Shown in pieces: positions 17,327 to 24,928 of a stretch of DNA of 33,451 bases. The DNA is taken from the NCBI GenBank assembly GCA_017640605.1, contig JAEPQH010000020.1, positions 32,001-65,451 of the forward strand, in the 5' to 3' direction. Under the pieces are notes generated by a model. That model ran no database searches, was not told the DNA's origin, and was given only the letters and a program-made list of their open reading frames with translations. Each line of letters begins with the position of its first letter. Position 1 is the stretch's first letter. This DNA comes from Balneolaceae bacterium (lineage in GTDB: Bacteria > Bacteroidota > Rhodothermia > Balneolales > Balneolaceae). Position numbers and translations under genes: made by a program.

Positions 17327-18019
17327 TCAGCGATTTTTTCTGATGGCAAAGCTCTGATTTTCAGTAGGTTCTATGGTGAGATATATAATCTCCCAACCGA
17401 ATTGTACGCAGAACTCATGAACGGCCTCAACAACTCCATAGCGGAAGGTTGTAATCCAATTACCTGTCACATAATCGTGCCCGGCAATGATTCCTCCTTT
17501 TTTCATTTTAGGAGCGTAAAGTCGAAGTTCGTCGCGGGTAGTTTCGTAGGTATGGTTGGTATCGATATAAATCCAATCGAAATAATTGTCTTCGAAATCG
17601 AAAGCTGCATCTGTTGAAAGCTTTTTATGGATATGCACCTGTTCGTTGTTGATCTGCTCCTGAAAGTAATTTTTTACAGCTTCGTACTTTCCATCATGAA
17701 AGCGATCTGTTCCCCACACATCTACTAGGTGATAGTTTTCCGGGGCATTGATTTCGAAAATCTTTTGGCTGAACTTACCTTCATCAACTCCAATCTCGGC
17801 TACATTGCCGCCTTTGCCTAGCTTTTGAAGCATCAACTCCCTGTTTAATAGTGTGGAACAATTTTCCACATGTTCCGGCTTTAAAGGAATTTTTGGAATC
17901 TGACGCTCTCTCTGTTCCCGAGCTTGTTTTAGCGACTCAGCCACTCGGTTTATTAAAATCTGAGCTTGTTGCTTGCGCTGTTCCGGTGTTAGTGCATTAA
18001 AGTCGATCAATTCTTGCAT
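17327..18019 (-). CDS. Class I SAM-dependent methyltransferase (Methyltransf_24-like)
   Basis: A 230-residue protein. A charged helical N-terminus (1-55) precedes a Rossmann methyltransferase core. The SAM-binding motif I is NVAEIGVDEGKFSQ (about 72-85), the acidic post-I position is HLVDVW (about 98-103), and the active-site region DWIYIDTNHTYETTRDEL (about 143-160) resembles the family acting on sugars or small molecules. GGIIAGHDY (about 172) matches the conserved metal or substrate loop of that family. The substrate is unknown. It converges on the cytochrome gene with 8 bases between the stops, and lies 57 bases downstream of recN on the same strand. Confidence 0.8.
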   Translation of the reverse strand: MQELIDFNALTPEQRKQQAQILINRVAESLKQAREQRERQIPKIPLKPEHVENCSTLLNRELMLQKLGKGGNVAEIGVDEGKFSQKIFEINAPENYHLVDVWGTDRFHDGKYEAVKNYFQEQINNEQVHIHKKLSTDAAFDFEDNYFDWIYIDTNHTYETTRDELRLYAPKMKKGGIIAGHDYVTGNWITTFRYGVVEAVHEFCVQFGWEIIYLTIEPTENQSFAIRKNR

Positions 18020-18076
18020 AACCTGATATCCTGATATTAATAGTTAGTATCAAGGTTAGTACAATTGGTATGCCAA

Positions 18077-19783
18077 TTAATTCAAATTACTCTGCCGATG
18101 TATCAATTCTCTAGCACTTTCAATAGCTGTGCTTGTTATCTCGGCACCACTCATTAGACCGGCAACTTCACGAATATGTTGTTCCTGATCTAGTGCTACA
18201 ATCTCGGTAGTTGTGCGTTCGCCGTGTTCCAACTTTTGCACTTTGTAATGATGATGTGCCTGACTCGCGATTTGTGGTTGATGCGTTATTGCCAGTATTT
18301 GACAATAAGCCGAAAGCTCGCGCATAGCTCGACCAACTTTCTCGGAAATCTCACCACTAATTCCGGTATCAATTTCATCGAACACCATAACGGGCAGACT
18401 TTGTTCTTTGGCTAAGATCGACTTTAAAGCCAGCATTACACGGCTAATTTCTCCACCTGAAGCAATTTTGGCTAGCGGTTTTGGTGCTTCGCCTTTATTG
18501 GTTGATATGAAAAGTCGAACAAAGTCGCACCCTAATTCGGTGCATTCTATGGTTTGATCGTCGATAGAAATCCATCCTTTCGGATTAAGAAGATACTCTA
18601 TCGAAACTTCTAGTTTCGAATTCGGAATACCTAGCTTCGATAATTCCTTTTCTATCTTTTCTGATAAATCTTTTCCAACCGCTAACCTTTTATTGTGCAG
18701 TGACTTTGCAGTAGTTGTTAGTTTCTGTGCTTGGTGTTGAACTTGTTTAGTCAGCTTTTCGATTTCCAGATCGAAATTATCAGCTACAGAAAGCTCTTGT
18801 TTTATCTCACTCAGGTATTGAACTAAACTGGGTATATCGCGCTGATACTTTTTTTGTAGTCGGTTGAGCTCCGATTGTCGCTGCCGGAGTTCTTCGATTC
18901 GTTTTGGATTGAATTCGATATTATTTCGATATCGTTCGGCAAAATGAATGGCTTCTTGAATGCTCACTCGCGCTTGGTTGATCTCAGTCAAATAAGATTC
19001 AAACTCCGGTTCAATACGCGTCAGATCTTCTAAATTTAATTTTAAGTGGTTGAGTAATTGAATGATGTTTGCCTCATCACTATCTGCCATTTCAGAAATG
19101 GCAGCAGCTTTTTGATCGAGTATTTCGGCATTGTCGAGCAGATTCATTTCTGCTTCCATTTCCTCTTCTTCTTCTGCCGATAGCTGAGCATTTTCTAGCT
19201 CTTGCACCTGAAATCGATAAAGCTCCGTTTTTTCCTGAAGTTCATTTTCTCTTTTTCTCAAATGATTGAGTTCGATTCGGAGCGTTTTTAGCAACTCATA
19301 TTCGGTTTGATAACTCTTCAATAATGGCTGAATTTCTTCAAAGCTATCAATCATTGCGCGGTGATTTTCTTCTTTCAACAAAAGTTGATGGTCGTGCTGT
19401 CCGTGTAAATCGACCAGTAAATCACCCACCGATTTTAATATCCCGATATTTACAGGAGTGTCATTTATAAACGCCCGACTTCCGGTTTGGCGGATTTCAC
19501 GTCGAAGGATCAAATATTCCTGTTCTTCTATTTCGTTTTCTTGAAGCAACCCAGTTATTTCATCACTTTCAAACATTTTGATAGTAGCTTCTGCGATAGC
19601 CTTATCCGTTCCATGGCGAATTACGTCCGTATCAGCTCGTTCACCCAGAATCATATTCAATGCCCCAATAATAATCGATTTTCCGGCGCCCGTCTGCCCG
19701 GTTAAAATATTCAGCCCCTCTCCAAACTGAACCTCCAGCTCGTCGATTAATGCAAAGTTTTTGATGAACAATGATTTTATCAT
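18077..19783 (-). CDS. recN: DNA repair protein RecN
   Basis: A 568-residue SMC-like ATPase that acts early in double-strand-break repair. The N-terminal head has IKNFALIDELEVQF and Walker A GQTGAGKS (29-36; the family more often has GETGAGKS, so Glu is replaced by Gln here). The middle (about 150-380) is a long coiled coil rich in Glu, Lys and Leu. The C-terminal head has the signature IASGGEISRVMLALK (about 440) and Walker B VMVFDEIDTGISG (about 463-475), followed by LAITHQPQIA. Length is normal for RecN (about 550). A possible -10 sequence TATAAT lies in the short upstream region. The identification is secure. Confidence 0.95.
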   Translation of the reverse strand: MIKSLFIKNFALIDELEVQFGEGLNILTGQTGAGKSIIIGALNMILGERADTDVIRHGTDKAIAEATIKMFESDEITGLLQENEIEEQEYLILRREIRQTGSRAFINDTPVNIGILKSVGDLLVDLHGQHDHQLLLKEENHRAMIDSFEEIQPLLKSYQTEYELLKTLRIELNHLRKRENELQEKTELYRFQVQELENAQLSAEEEEEMEAEMNLLDNAEILDQKAAAISEMADSDEANIIQLLNHLKLNLEDLTRIEPEFESYLTEINQARVSIQEAIHFAERYRNNIEFNPKRIEELRQRQSELNRLQKKYQRDIPSLVQYLSEIKQELSVADNFDLEIEKLTKQVQHQAQKLTTTAKSLHNKRLAVGKDLSEKIEKELSKLGIPNSKLEVSIEYLLNPKGWISIDDQTIECTELGCDFVRLFISTNKGEAPKPLAKIASGGEISRVMLALKSILAKEQSLPVMVFDEIDTGISGEISEKVGRAMRELSAYCQILAITHQPQIASQAHHHYKVQKLEHGERTTTEIVALDQEQHIREVAGLMSGAEITSTAIESARELIHRQSNLN

Positions 19784-19844
19784 TGAATTATGAATTATAG
19801 GTTATGATTGTGGACATATTTCCTACTATGAATTAACCAAAGTT

Positions 19845-19861
19845 AATTCAAAATTTAAGAT
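19845..19861 (+). repeat. Left inverted-repeat flank of the four-helix-bundle gene
   Basis: AATTCAAAAT (19845-19854) pairs with ATTTTGAATT (20256-20265), and TTTAAGAT (19854-19861) pairs with ATCTTAAA (20242-20249). The paired segments are nested in the order needed for a closing stem around the gene, with an unpaired stretch on the right side. The region is AT-rich, so chance pairing is possible. Confidence 0.5.
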
Positions 19862-19874
19862 GAAAAATGAAAAA

Positions 19875-20231
19875 TTAATTCAGATTCGAACGAGTTGTTT
19901 TAACTATTGCAGATAGAATATTCACTATTTCATGAACCTCGTTCAAGTAGTAATCGACATCAATGCTCGTTAATTCACTTTCCGAAAGTAGTCGTAGCCA
20001 ATATTTCGTTTCTCTGGCTTCTTTGAGTGAGATTGAAATTTTCGCCAAAAAGTCTTTTTTAGATTGCCCTGCAATAGCTTCTTCAATATTTGCTCCAATA
20101 CTAGTACCTGAACGCAACAGTTGTTTTGAAATAATATATTCTCGCTCAACTTGTAGTCTCTTAAATAATCGAATAATTGAAAGCGAGAATTCGAAACTTT
20201 TTTTCTGAATCAGGTTGTCTTTGATAGCCAT
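19875..20231 (-). CDS. Four-helix-bundle protein (23S rRNA intervening-sequence protein family)
   Basis: A 118-residue protein of the S23/IVS family (TIGR02436-like). Typical segments are visible: FEFSLSIIRLFKRL, the conserved ISKQLLRSGTSIGANIEEA, SKKDFLAKISISLKEARETKYWLRLL and a C-terminal helix with IVNILSAIVKTTR. Members were first noticed as open reading frames inside 23S rRNA intervening sequences and also resemble accessory Avd proteins of diversity-generating retroelements. Most chromosomal copies in Bacteroidota stand alone with unknown function. Here it lies between recN and the divergent rluD-like gene, and is flanked by imperfect inverted repeats (19845-19861 and 20242-20265). I see no reverse transcriptase or rRNA near it. 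Confidence 0.85.
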   Translation of the reverse strand: MAIKDNLIQKKSFEFSLSIIRLFKRLQVEREYIISKQLLRSGTSIGANIEEAIAGQSKKDFLAKISISLKEARETKYWLRLLSESELTSIDVDYYLNEVHEIVNILSAIVKTTRSNLN

Positions 20232-20241
20232 GGTATTTTAA

Positions 20242-20265
20242 ATCTTAAATTTTTCATTTTGAATT
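20242..20265 (-). repeat. Right inverted-repeat flank of the four-helix-bundle gene
   Basis: ATCTTAAATTT and ATTTTGAATT here are the reverse complements of segments at 19851-19861 and 19845-19854. The flank starts 11 bases upstream of the gene's ATG, so it would be in the mRNA leader if transcription starts outside it. Confidence 0.5.
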
Positions 20266-20318
20266 ATAAGTAAGACTCCTTCAAAGCAAAGTCCTTACAA
20301 TCTGCCTATCTTTTATGA

Positions 20319-21320
20319 ATGGAAGAACAAGAAAAGAAAACAACTATCTACGAATTTACCGTGCCTCTGGGGCAGCAGGAGATGATTCGACTAGATGTGT
20401 ACATTACCAGTTTTGTAGAAAATGCCACACGGAATAAGGTACAGGAAGCTATTAAAGCCGGATACGTGACGGTAAACGGTAAAAAGGAAAAACCAAGTTA
20501 TAAGCTGCTTCCAAATGACTATATCTACATCGAGTTGCCAAAAGCGCCACCACCAGAGGCGAAAGCCGAAGAGATGGTACTGGACATCCTGCACGAAGAC
20601 GACGATCTCATCATTGTAAATAAAGCAGCAGGAATGGTAGTTCACCCGGCATACGGCAATTGGACGGGCACGCTGGTTAATGGGTTGATGCATCATGTAG
20701 ATGAACTCGGAGAGGCAGACGATGATTTACGCCCGGGAATCGTGCATCGCCTAGATAAAGATACTTCCGGGTTACTTGTTGTAGCAAAAAACGATGAGTC
20801 GCTGGCAAAGCTCTCAGCGAAATTTGCCGAAAAAGATGTGGAAAGAACGTATTGGGCGATTATTTGGGGAACACCTGCAGAAGAAGGAACTATCGAAGGT
20901 GATATTGGTCGATCGAAACACGATCGAAAGTTAATGACGGTACTACAAGGCGGTCGTGGTAAACATGCCGTTACCCATTACAAAGTGCTGGAGTATTTCG
21001 ATTATCTAAGTTTGGTTGAAGTGAAGCTGGAAACCGGGCGTACGCATCAAATTCGGGTGCATTTTAATCATATCGGGCATAATGTGTTTGGCGACACAAC
21101 GTATGGTGGCACCTCCGTCCGTTATGGCCCGAATACCGGAAATCGAAAAGTGATGTTCCACAAATTGATTACAGGTCTTGGCAGGCAAGCCTTGCACGCA
21201 AAAACACTGGGATTTATGCACCCATCAACCGGAGAAATGGTGCGTTTTGATTCAGAATTACCCGAAGATTTTCAGCTTGTGCTGGATACACTTCGTGAGC
21301 ACTGCAAAGGTGAATTTTAA
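20319..21320 (+). CDS. rluD: RluD-type 23S rRNA pseudouridine synthase
   Basis: A 333-residue RluA-family enzyme. The N-terminal S4 RNA-binding domain (about 20-75) includes IRLDVYITSF and AGYVTVNGKKEKPSYKL. The synthase core has the catalytic HRLDKDTSGLLVVAKND (Asp146), then RTHQIRVHFNHIGHNVFGD and a C-terminal ALHAKTLGFMHPSTGE. With the S4 domain and this length, RluD (pseudouridines in 23S rRNA helix 69) is the best match, though RluC-like specificity cannot be excluded. A TATCTTTT box ends 4 bases before the chosen ATG; a second ATG at 20315 is out of frame. It converges on the YdeI-like gene 12 bases downstream. Confidence 0.88.
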   Translation: MEEQEKKTTIYEFTVPLGQQEMIRLDVYITSFVENATRNKVQEAIKAGYVTVNGKKEKPSYKLLPNDYIYIELPKAPPPEAKAEEMVLDILHEDDDLIIVNKAAGMVVHPAYGNWTGTLVNGLMHHVDELGEADDDLRPGIVHRLDKDTSGLLVVAKNDESLAKLSAKFAEKDVERTYWAIIWGTPAEEGTIEGDIGRSKHDRKLMTVLQGGRGKHAVTHYKVLEYFDYLSLVEVKLETGRTHQIRVHFNHIGHNVFGDTTYGGTSVRYGPNTGNRKVMFHKLITGLGRQALHAKTLGFMHPSTGEMVRFDSELPEDFQLVLDTLREHCKGEF

Positions 21321-21332
21321 AGTAAAGCCCGT

Positions 21333-21932
21333 TTACTCTTTTGGTCCCGCGTCTCTGCCTTTTGGATGATTGGCTTTAATATTTTGCGAGGCTTTATGAG
21401 CAGTTTCTTCAATTCTTTTTTGACGAGTTGAAGCCTGTTTCGCAGTTTTTATCCATTCCAGAATTCCACGTTTCGAAGAATCAGGAAAACGGTTGAAATA
21501 GAAAGATGCTTTTGAAGTGGTTTTAAGTGCTACTTGCAAATCCTCCGGTATGATTAACTGTTCCACATCATCCAAAAAATTCCATGCACCGTTTTCTTTG
21601 GCTATTTCTACCAAGTCTAAACCAGGTTTTTTCATCCTGCCTTCTTCAAGCAATCGCGCTACTCGTTCTTTATTTATGCCCGACCAATTACTCTTAGGAT
21701 TACGGGGTGAAATTCTGAGCATGGTTTTTTTCTCATCCAATGCCCGGGGCAAGCTATCCACCCATCCATAGCAAATCAGTTCATCTACAATGGAGTCGTA
21801 ATCCAAATATGAGTTCGTAAATGCTTTTTTCCGGCGAACTAACCACACACTTTCCTTTTGGGGATGATTCTTCTCCAACCAAGATCGAAGTTCTTCGGCA
21901 GACTCGATGAATAACTGCTCGTGATCGGGCAT
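21333..21932 (-). CDS. YdeI/OmpD-associated (OmdA) family protein
   Basis: A 199-residue cytosolic protein of the YdeI family. Typical features are the N-terminal SAEELRSWLEKNH...ESVWLVRRKK, VDELICYGWVDSLPRALDE, the strongly conserved SPRNPKSNWSGINKERVARL, and a C-terminal OmdA-like segment (about 110-180: LIIPEDLQVALKT, FYFNRFPDSSKRGILEWI, TAKQASTRQKRI). Family members are linked to peptide or stress tolerance in some bacteria, but the biochemical function is unknown. The last residues are basic and low in complexity. Convergent with the rluD-like gene. Confidence 0.85.
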   Translation of the reverse strand: MPDHEQLFIESAEELRSWLEKNHPQKESVWLVRRKKAFTNSYLDYDSIVDELICYGWVDSLPRALDEKKTMLRISPRNPKSNWSGINKERVARLLEEGRMKKPGLDLVEIAKENGAWNFLDDVEQLIIPEDLQVALKTTSKASFYFNRFPDSSKRGILEWIKTAKQASTRQKRIEETAHKASQNIKANHPKGRDAGPKE

Positions 21933-21949
21933 GATTATTTATTTATCGA

Positions 21950-22996
21950 TTATTTTTTAACCACAATCACATCCCGTTTGATGGCTGCATCCACACGATG
22001 CTCAATATTATCATAGGGTGGATTATTCAATACTTCCAGATCATGTTCTTCAAAAAAACGCGCCATTTTTTTGCGAGTCATTACGTGAGAATTCCATGCC
22101 AGAACGATGGTGCCACCATTTTTCAGCACTTTTTTCCAAGCCGGGATACATTCGGTGATTAGCTCAACAGGATTCCGGGTTGGACTCCCATAAATTTTAC
22201 CCGCCTTATTGCCATGTTGAATACCATAAGGCAGGTCGCCAACAATCACATGAAAACGCTCTTTTTTAAAATAGTTATAAGCTTCGGCTGCTGCACCATG
22301 CACCATAGCAAGTTTACTACGCGTTTTTTCATCTTTGAATTCAGCCTTCGAAAGTGCGTATTCAAATTCAGTGATTTCTGCAGGAGCGGAATCTTGTTTT
22401 TTAAAAATCACTCGGGATGAACGGGTGTGTTTAATACGTTCTTCTTCCAGAAATTTTTTGAAGAATACCTGCCCTTCTTGCAACGCATTTCCTTCTACCT
22501 CGATACCATAAGCATCATAGCCCAAAGAGGTTGCTTCAAACAAAGTAGTGCCTTTTCCAGAAACCGGATCGAGCAATTCTAGTTTGTTATCGAATTCGAA
22601 ATCAGAAGAATGCACTGCAATGTTTAGCATCATCCTAGTGAAAAGCTCGTTGGTTTTCCCTCTATATTTTAACAGCGTGCTTATTTTTGGATCAAGGTGA
22701 AAATCGGAGGGAAGCTCGATAGGCATTAATGCAATCGGCTCGACTTCAAAAGATTCAATCTTAAAAAGAGCAAATACAAACGAGAGCTTAGAAAGTATAT
22801 TCAAATCGCGTTGGGAAAGTTCACCCTTAGTTGAGAAATGTATATAGCGCAGGTTCGCAATGGTTTTGATTTCAAGAGATCGGATTTCAGCGTCGAATGA
22901 TGTGCCGGCAATTTCTAGTTCGGCCAGTGCAAGTTGGTCTGCCGCGTGATAATACACCCAGTTATGCCCGGGATATTGAAGAATCAGATAATTCAT
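21950..22996 (-). CDS. Trm11/UPF0020-like RNA (or DNA) methylase
   Basis: A protein of about 348 residues with an atypical N-terminal half (no clear THUMP domain) and a C-terminal SAM-dependent methylase. The SAM loop is LLDPVSGKGTTLFEATSLGY (about 140), and the catalytic motif IV is VIVGDLPYG (DLPY, about 253), as in guanine-N2 methylases of the Trm11/UPF0020 group, where DPPY or a variant is usual. The target is probably tRNA or rRNA. The frame extends further to a TTG at 23077, but I prefer the ATG at 22994-22996 (MNYLILQYPG). The longer version would cover the TATCTTTG promoter box of the divergent gldC gene and start 5 bases from it. Another in-frame ATG lies at 23030-23032. Confidence 0.78.
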   Translation of the reverse strand: MNYLILQYPGHNWVYYHAADQLALAELEIAGTSFDAEIRSLEIKTIANLRYIHFSTKGELSQRDLNILSKLSFVFALFKIESFEVEPIALMPIELPSDFHLDPKISTLLKYRGKTNELFTRMMLNIAVHSSDFEFDNKLELLDPVSGKGTTLFEATSLGYDAYGIEVEGNALQEGQVFFKKFLEEERIKHTRSSRVIFKKQDSAPAEITEFEYALSKAEFKDEKTRSKLAMVHGAAAEAYNYFKKERFHVIVGDLPYGIQHGNKAGKIYGSPTRNPVELITECIPAWKKVLKNGGTIVLAWNSHVMTRKKMARFFEEHDLEVLNNPPYDNIEHRVDAAIKRDVIVVKK

Positions 22997-23055
22997 GAAG
23001 TTATGTTGGATAAAATCTTTAGCGATTTGCATGCGATGATGTGTTTGAATCACCG

Positions 23056-23063
23056 TATCTTTG
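23056..23063 (+). promoter_or_regulatory. Promoter -7-type box TATCTTTG before gldC
   Basis: An exact TAnnTTTG match, identical to the box before lhgO, ending 19 bases before the gldC ATG. Confidence 0.4.
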
Positions 23064-23082
23064 ACGAAAATAAACAATCATT

Positions 23083-23415
23083 ATGCAGAAGAAAGATATT
23101 ACAATTAGCGTAGAATTAGATAACGATCATGTACCCACTAACATCCGCTGGCAAGCCGACGACATGACCCAAAAACATGTGGCCGATTGCCGTGCGATGT
23201 TGCTTTCATTGTGGGATGCGCGGAACAAAGACACCTTGAAGCTTGATCTTTGGACAAAAGACATGACTGTGGATGAAATGAAAATCTTTTTCCATCAAAC
23301 GTTAGTCACCATGGCAGATACCCTAGAGCGTTCCATCAACGACGAGCGTATTTCCGGAGATATGCGCGATTTCTGCGATTATTTCGCCGAAAAAATGGAG
23401 ATTAAAGCGAGTTGA
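23083..23415 (+). CDS. gldC: GldC-like protein (gliding-motility-associated)
   Basis: A 110-residue cytosolic protein closely resembling GldC. The family pattern is ITISVELDNDHVPTNIRWQA, then LLSLWDARNKDTLKLDLWTK, then MKIFFHQTLVTMADTLERS and a C-terminal DMRDFCDYFAEKM. GldC was found in the gliding genes of Flavobacterium, yet it is widespread in non-gliding Bacteroidota and Balneolota and has no defined biochemical role. It is transcribed divergently from the Trm11-like gene and is followed by an inverted-repeat element (23429-23607). It is not next to other gld genes here. Confidence 0.85.
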   Translation: MQKKDITISVELDNDHVPTNIRWQADDMTQKHVADCRAMLLSLWDARNKDTLKLDLWTKDMTVDEMKIFFHQTLVTMADTLERSINDERISGDMRDFCDYFAEKMEIKAS

Positions 23416-23428
23416 TTTTTCAACATTA

Positions 23429-23607
23429 AATATCCAACAAGGAATAAACAATGTACAAGTGCTTGAAAAGTTGAGTTAAGATTCAAAAACGTTTCAATAG
23501 AGCTAGTTTAATTCAAATCCTAGTTTTTTGAAGCCGATGATCTAAAAAAGTGATCAGTGAATAATAAAAAAGAAAAGCTGATCCTTGAATATTCCTTGTT
23601 GAATATT
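23429..23607. repeat. Inverted-repeat-bounded intergenic element (MITE-like)
   Basis: The 194-base gap between the convergent gldC and MEMO-like genes is almost filled by a 179-bp element. Its ends are complementary: 18 bases at 23429-23446 (AATATCCAACAAGGAATA) and 23590-23607, with one mismatch. An internal pair GATCAG/CTGATC lies inside, and TTGAATATT occurs twice at the right end (23585-23593, 23599-23607). No reading frame of note is inside. I see no clear target-site duplication. It could be a non-autonomous mobile element or a large hairpin that ends transcription of both genes. Confidence 0.55.
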
Positions 23608-23609
23608 GT

Positions 23610-24866
23610 TTACTGAAACAGAATGCTTCCAAACGTAACGGCGCTTTCGCGTTCTTGTTCGTCCCATAAATCATAGCTTAACACTTCTCCATTAATTCCC
23701 GAGAAAGCAGTCAGAAAAGTTACTAGGGGAGGGAAGCCGCAGATTCGATATTTGTCGTAAGTTTCGCGCATGGCATAAATCAAGTGCTTAGGATTTCCCG
23801 AAGCGCCTGCATTAAGCACTAATTGATCGTTTGGCTGAACATTGCTAAGTAACTCTTTAGCAGGTTCAGAGTCGCCAAATTTTTTGCCAAAATGAGATAA
23901 ATCACCACTTATTAAAAAGAAAGCTTCGGGGTCATTGCCATACGTTTCTTCAAGAAAAGCAGCAAAGGTTTCCATTTGAGCTTGTTTGTGGGATTCATCC
24001 GAGTAAAGCAATTCATCCATCCCGCTAATGAGGATGGGAATGATTTCGAAATCGTGCTTCCAAATGTGGTTTAAGAATAAGAGATGGAGCTCAATACTAT
24101 GTTCAACCCGGTGCGCTCGATCGCGAAAACTTACGCCAATTTTATCCCATTTTTTTGGGGATAACATCCGTCTGAAATCTTTGTTCGATTCAATACTTCC
24201 ATTGGGCAGTTGAAACGTTTTTTCGGAAACGATGAATGGATAATCCTCATACAAATCTCCATACATCCCCGAATAATGCGAGGTAGCAAGGATGAACACT
24301 TTCTTTGGAGTGAGCTCCCGAATTGCTGAAAATGCTTTTACAAAAGCCGAAAGCCCAACTCTCGGATCGATATGTGGAGCAAAAAGTGCACGAGCATGTG
24401 TAGGTTCAGTCTGCTCAAACCGATTAAAAGCTTTATTTAGATACTGTATGAGTTGAGTAGGGGTATTCGGAAATGAAATGCCGGCAGTATTCGAAATATG
24501 ATAGCCCGATTGCTCGTAATCGGTTTCAATATTCTTCGATAACTGCTTGAAATTTTCTGAGTGCAGGATGCCATGTTCATCCAGATAGCGCACGTAATTT
24601 AGTAAATCATTTTTGGATACTTCGCCATGGCTAAGCCCGATTAAATCGTCGATGGATCGGTTTCCATCCAGTAAAGAAAGTATAGATTGCGAATCGGCCG
24701 GCAAGGTAAAATCGCTGGTGCAGTAACTCAGCGAATCGTAAAAATAGAGTAATTCCTCACCATTCTGCTGGATGGGAATTTGTTGAATATCATAACGAAC
24801 CGGTGGGATCGGCTGATCGAAAGAATTGAATAAACTCTCTTGTTTTTCCCCAGTCATCTCTAACAT
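23610..24866 (-). CDS. MEMO-family protein (AmmeMemoRadiSam system B-like) with N-terminal PqqD-like domain
   Basis: A 418-residue protein in two parts. Residues about 35-105 resemble a PqqD/winged-helix peptide-binding domain (LLDGNRSIDDLIGLSHGEVS, then LLNYVRYLDEHGIL). Residues about 158-418 are a MEMO domain, related to class III extradiol dioxygenases. All three metal-ligand positions known for human MEMO1 appear intact: His165 in APHIDP, His197 in ATSHYSG and Cys376 in RICGFPP. The motifs VEHSIELHLLFL and SGDLSHFG also match. In many prokaryotes MEMO genes sit with AMMECR1 and radical-SAM genes; neither is in this window. MEMO alone is about 290 residues, so the extension is real. Function is unknown. 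Of two possible starts (24866 and the ATG three codons later) I list the longer. Confidence 0.82.
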   Translation of the reverse strand: MLEMTGEKQESLFNSFDQPIPPVRYDIQQIPIQQNGEELLYFYDSLSYCTSDFTLPADSQSILSLLDGNRSIDDLIGLSHGEVSKNDLLNYVRYLDEHGILHSENFKQLSKNIETDYEQSGYHISNTAGISFPNTPTQLIQYLNKAFNRFEQTEPTHARALFAPHIDPRVGLSAFVKAFSAIRELTPKKVFILATSHYSGMYGDLYEDYPFIVSEKTFQLPNGSIESNKDFRRMLSPKKWDKIGVSFRDRAHRVEHSIELHLLFLNHIWKHDFEIIPILISGMDELLYSDESHKQAQMETFAAFLEETYGNDPEAFFLISGDLSHFGKKFGDSEPAKELLSNVQPNDQLVLNAGASGNPKHLIYAMRETYDKYRICGFPPLVTFLTAFSGINGEVLSYDLWDEQERESAVTFGSILFQ

Positions 24867-24928
24867 GTATGCTCAACTATGAAGTGGTTGCGATTCTTTT
24901 CATAATGAATAGCAAATATCTTCAATTT

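Noticed and set aside
19875-20231. Diversity-generating retroelement accessory gene (avd)
   Set aside because: No reverse transcriptase or template/variable repeat pair is seen near the four-helix-bundle gene.
23033-23077. Longer N-terminus for the Trm11-like protein from a TTG at 23077
   Set aside because: It would begin 5 bases from the divergent gldC start and cover the likely gldC promoter box; two ATG codons follow downstream.
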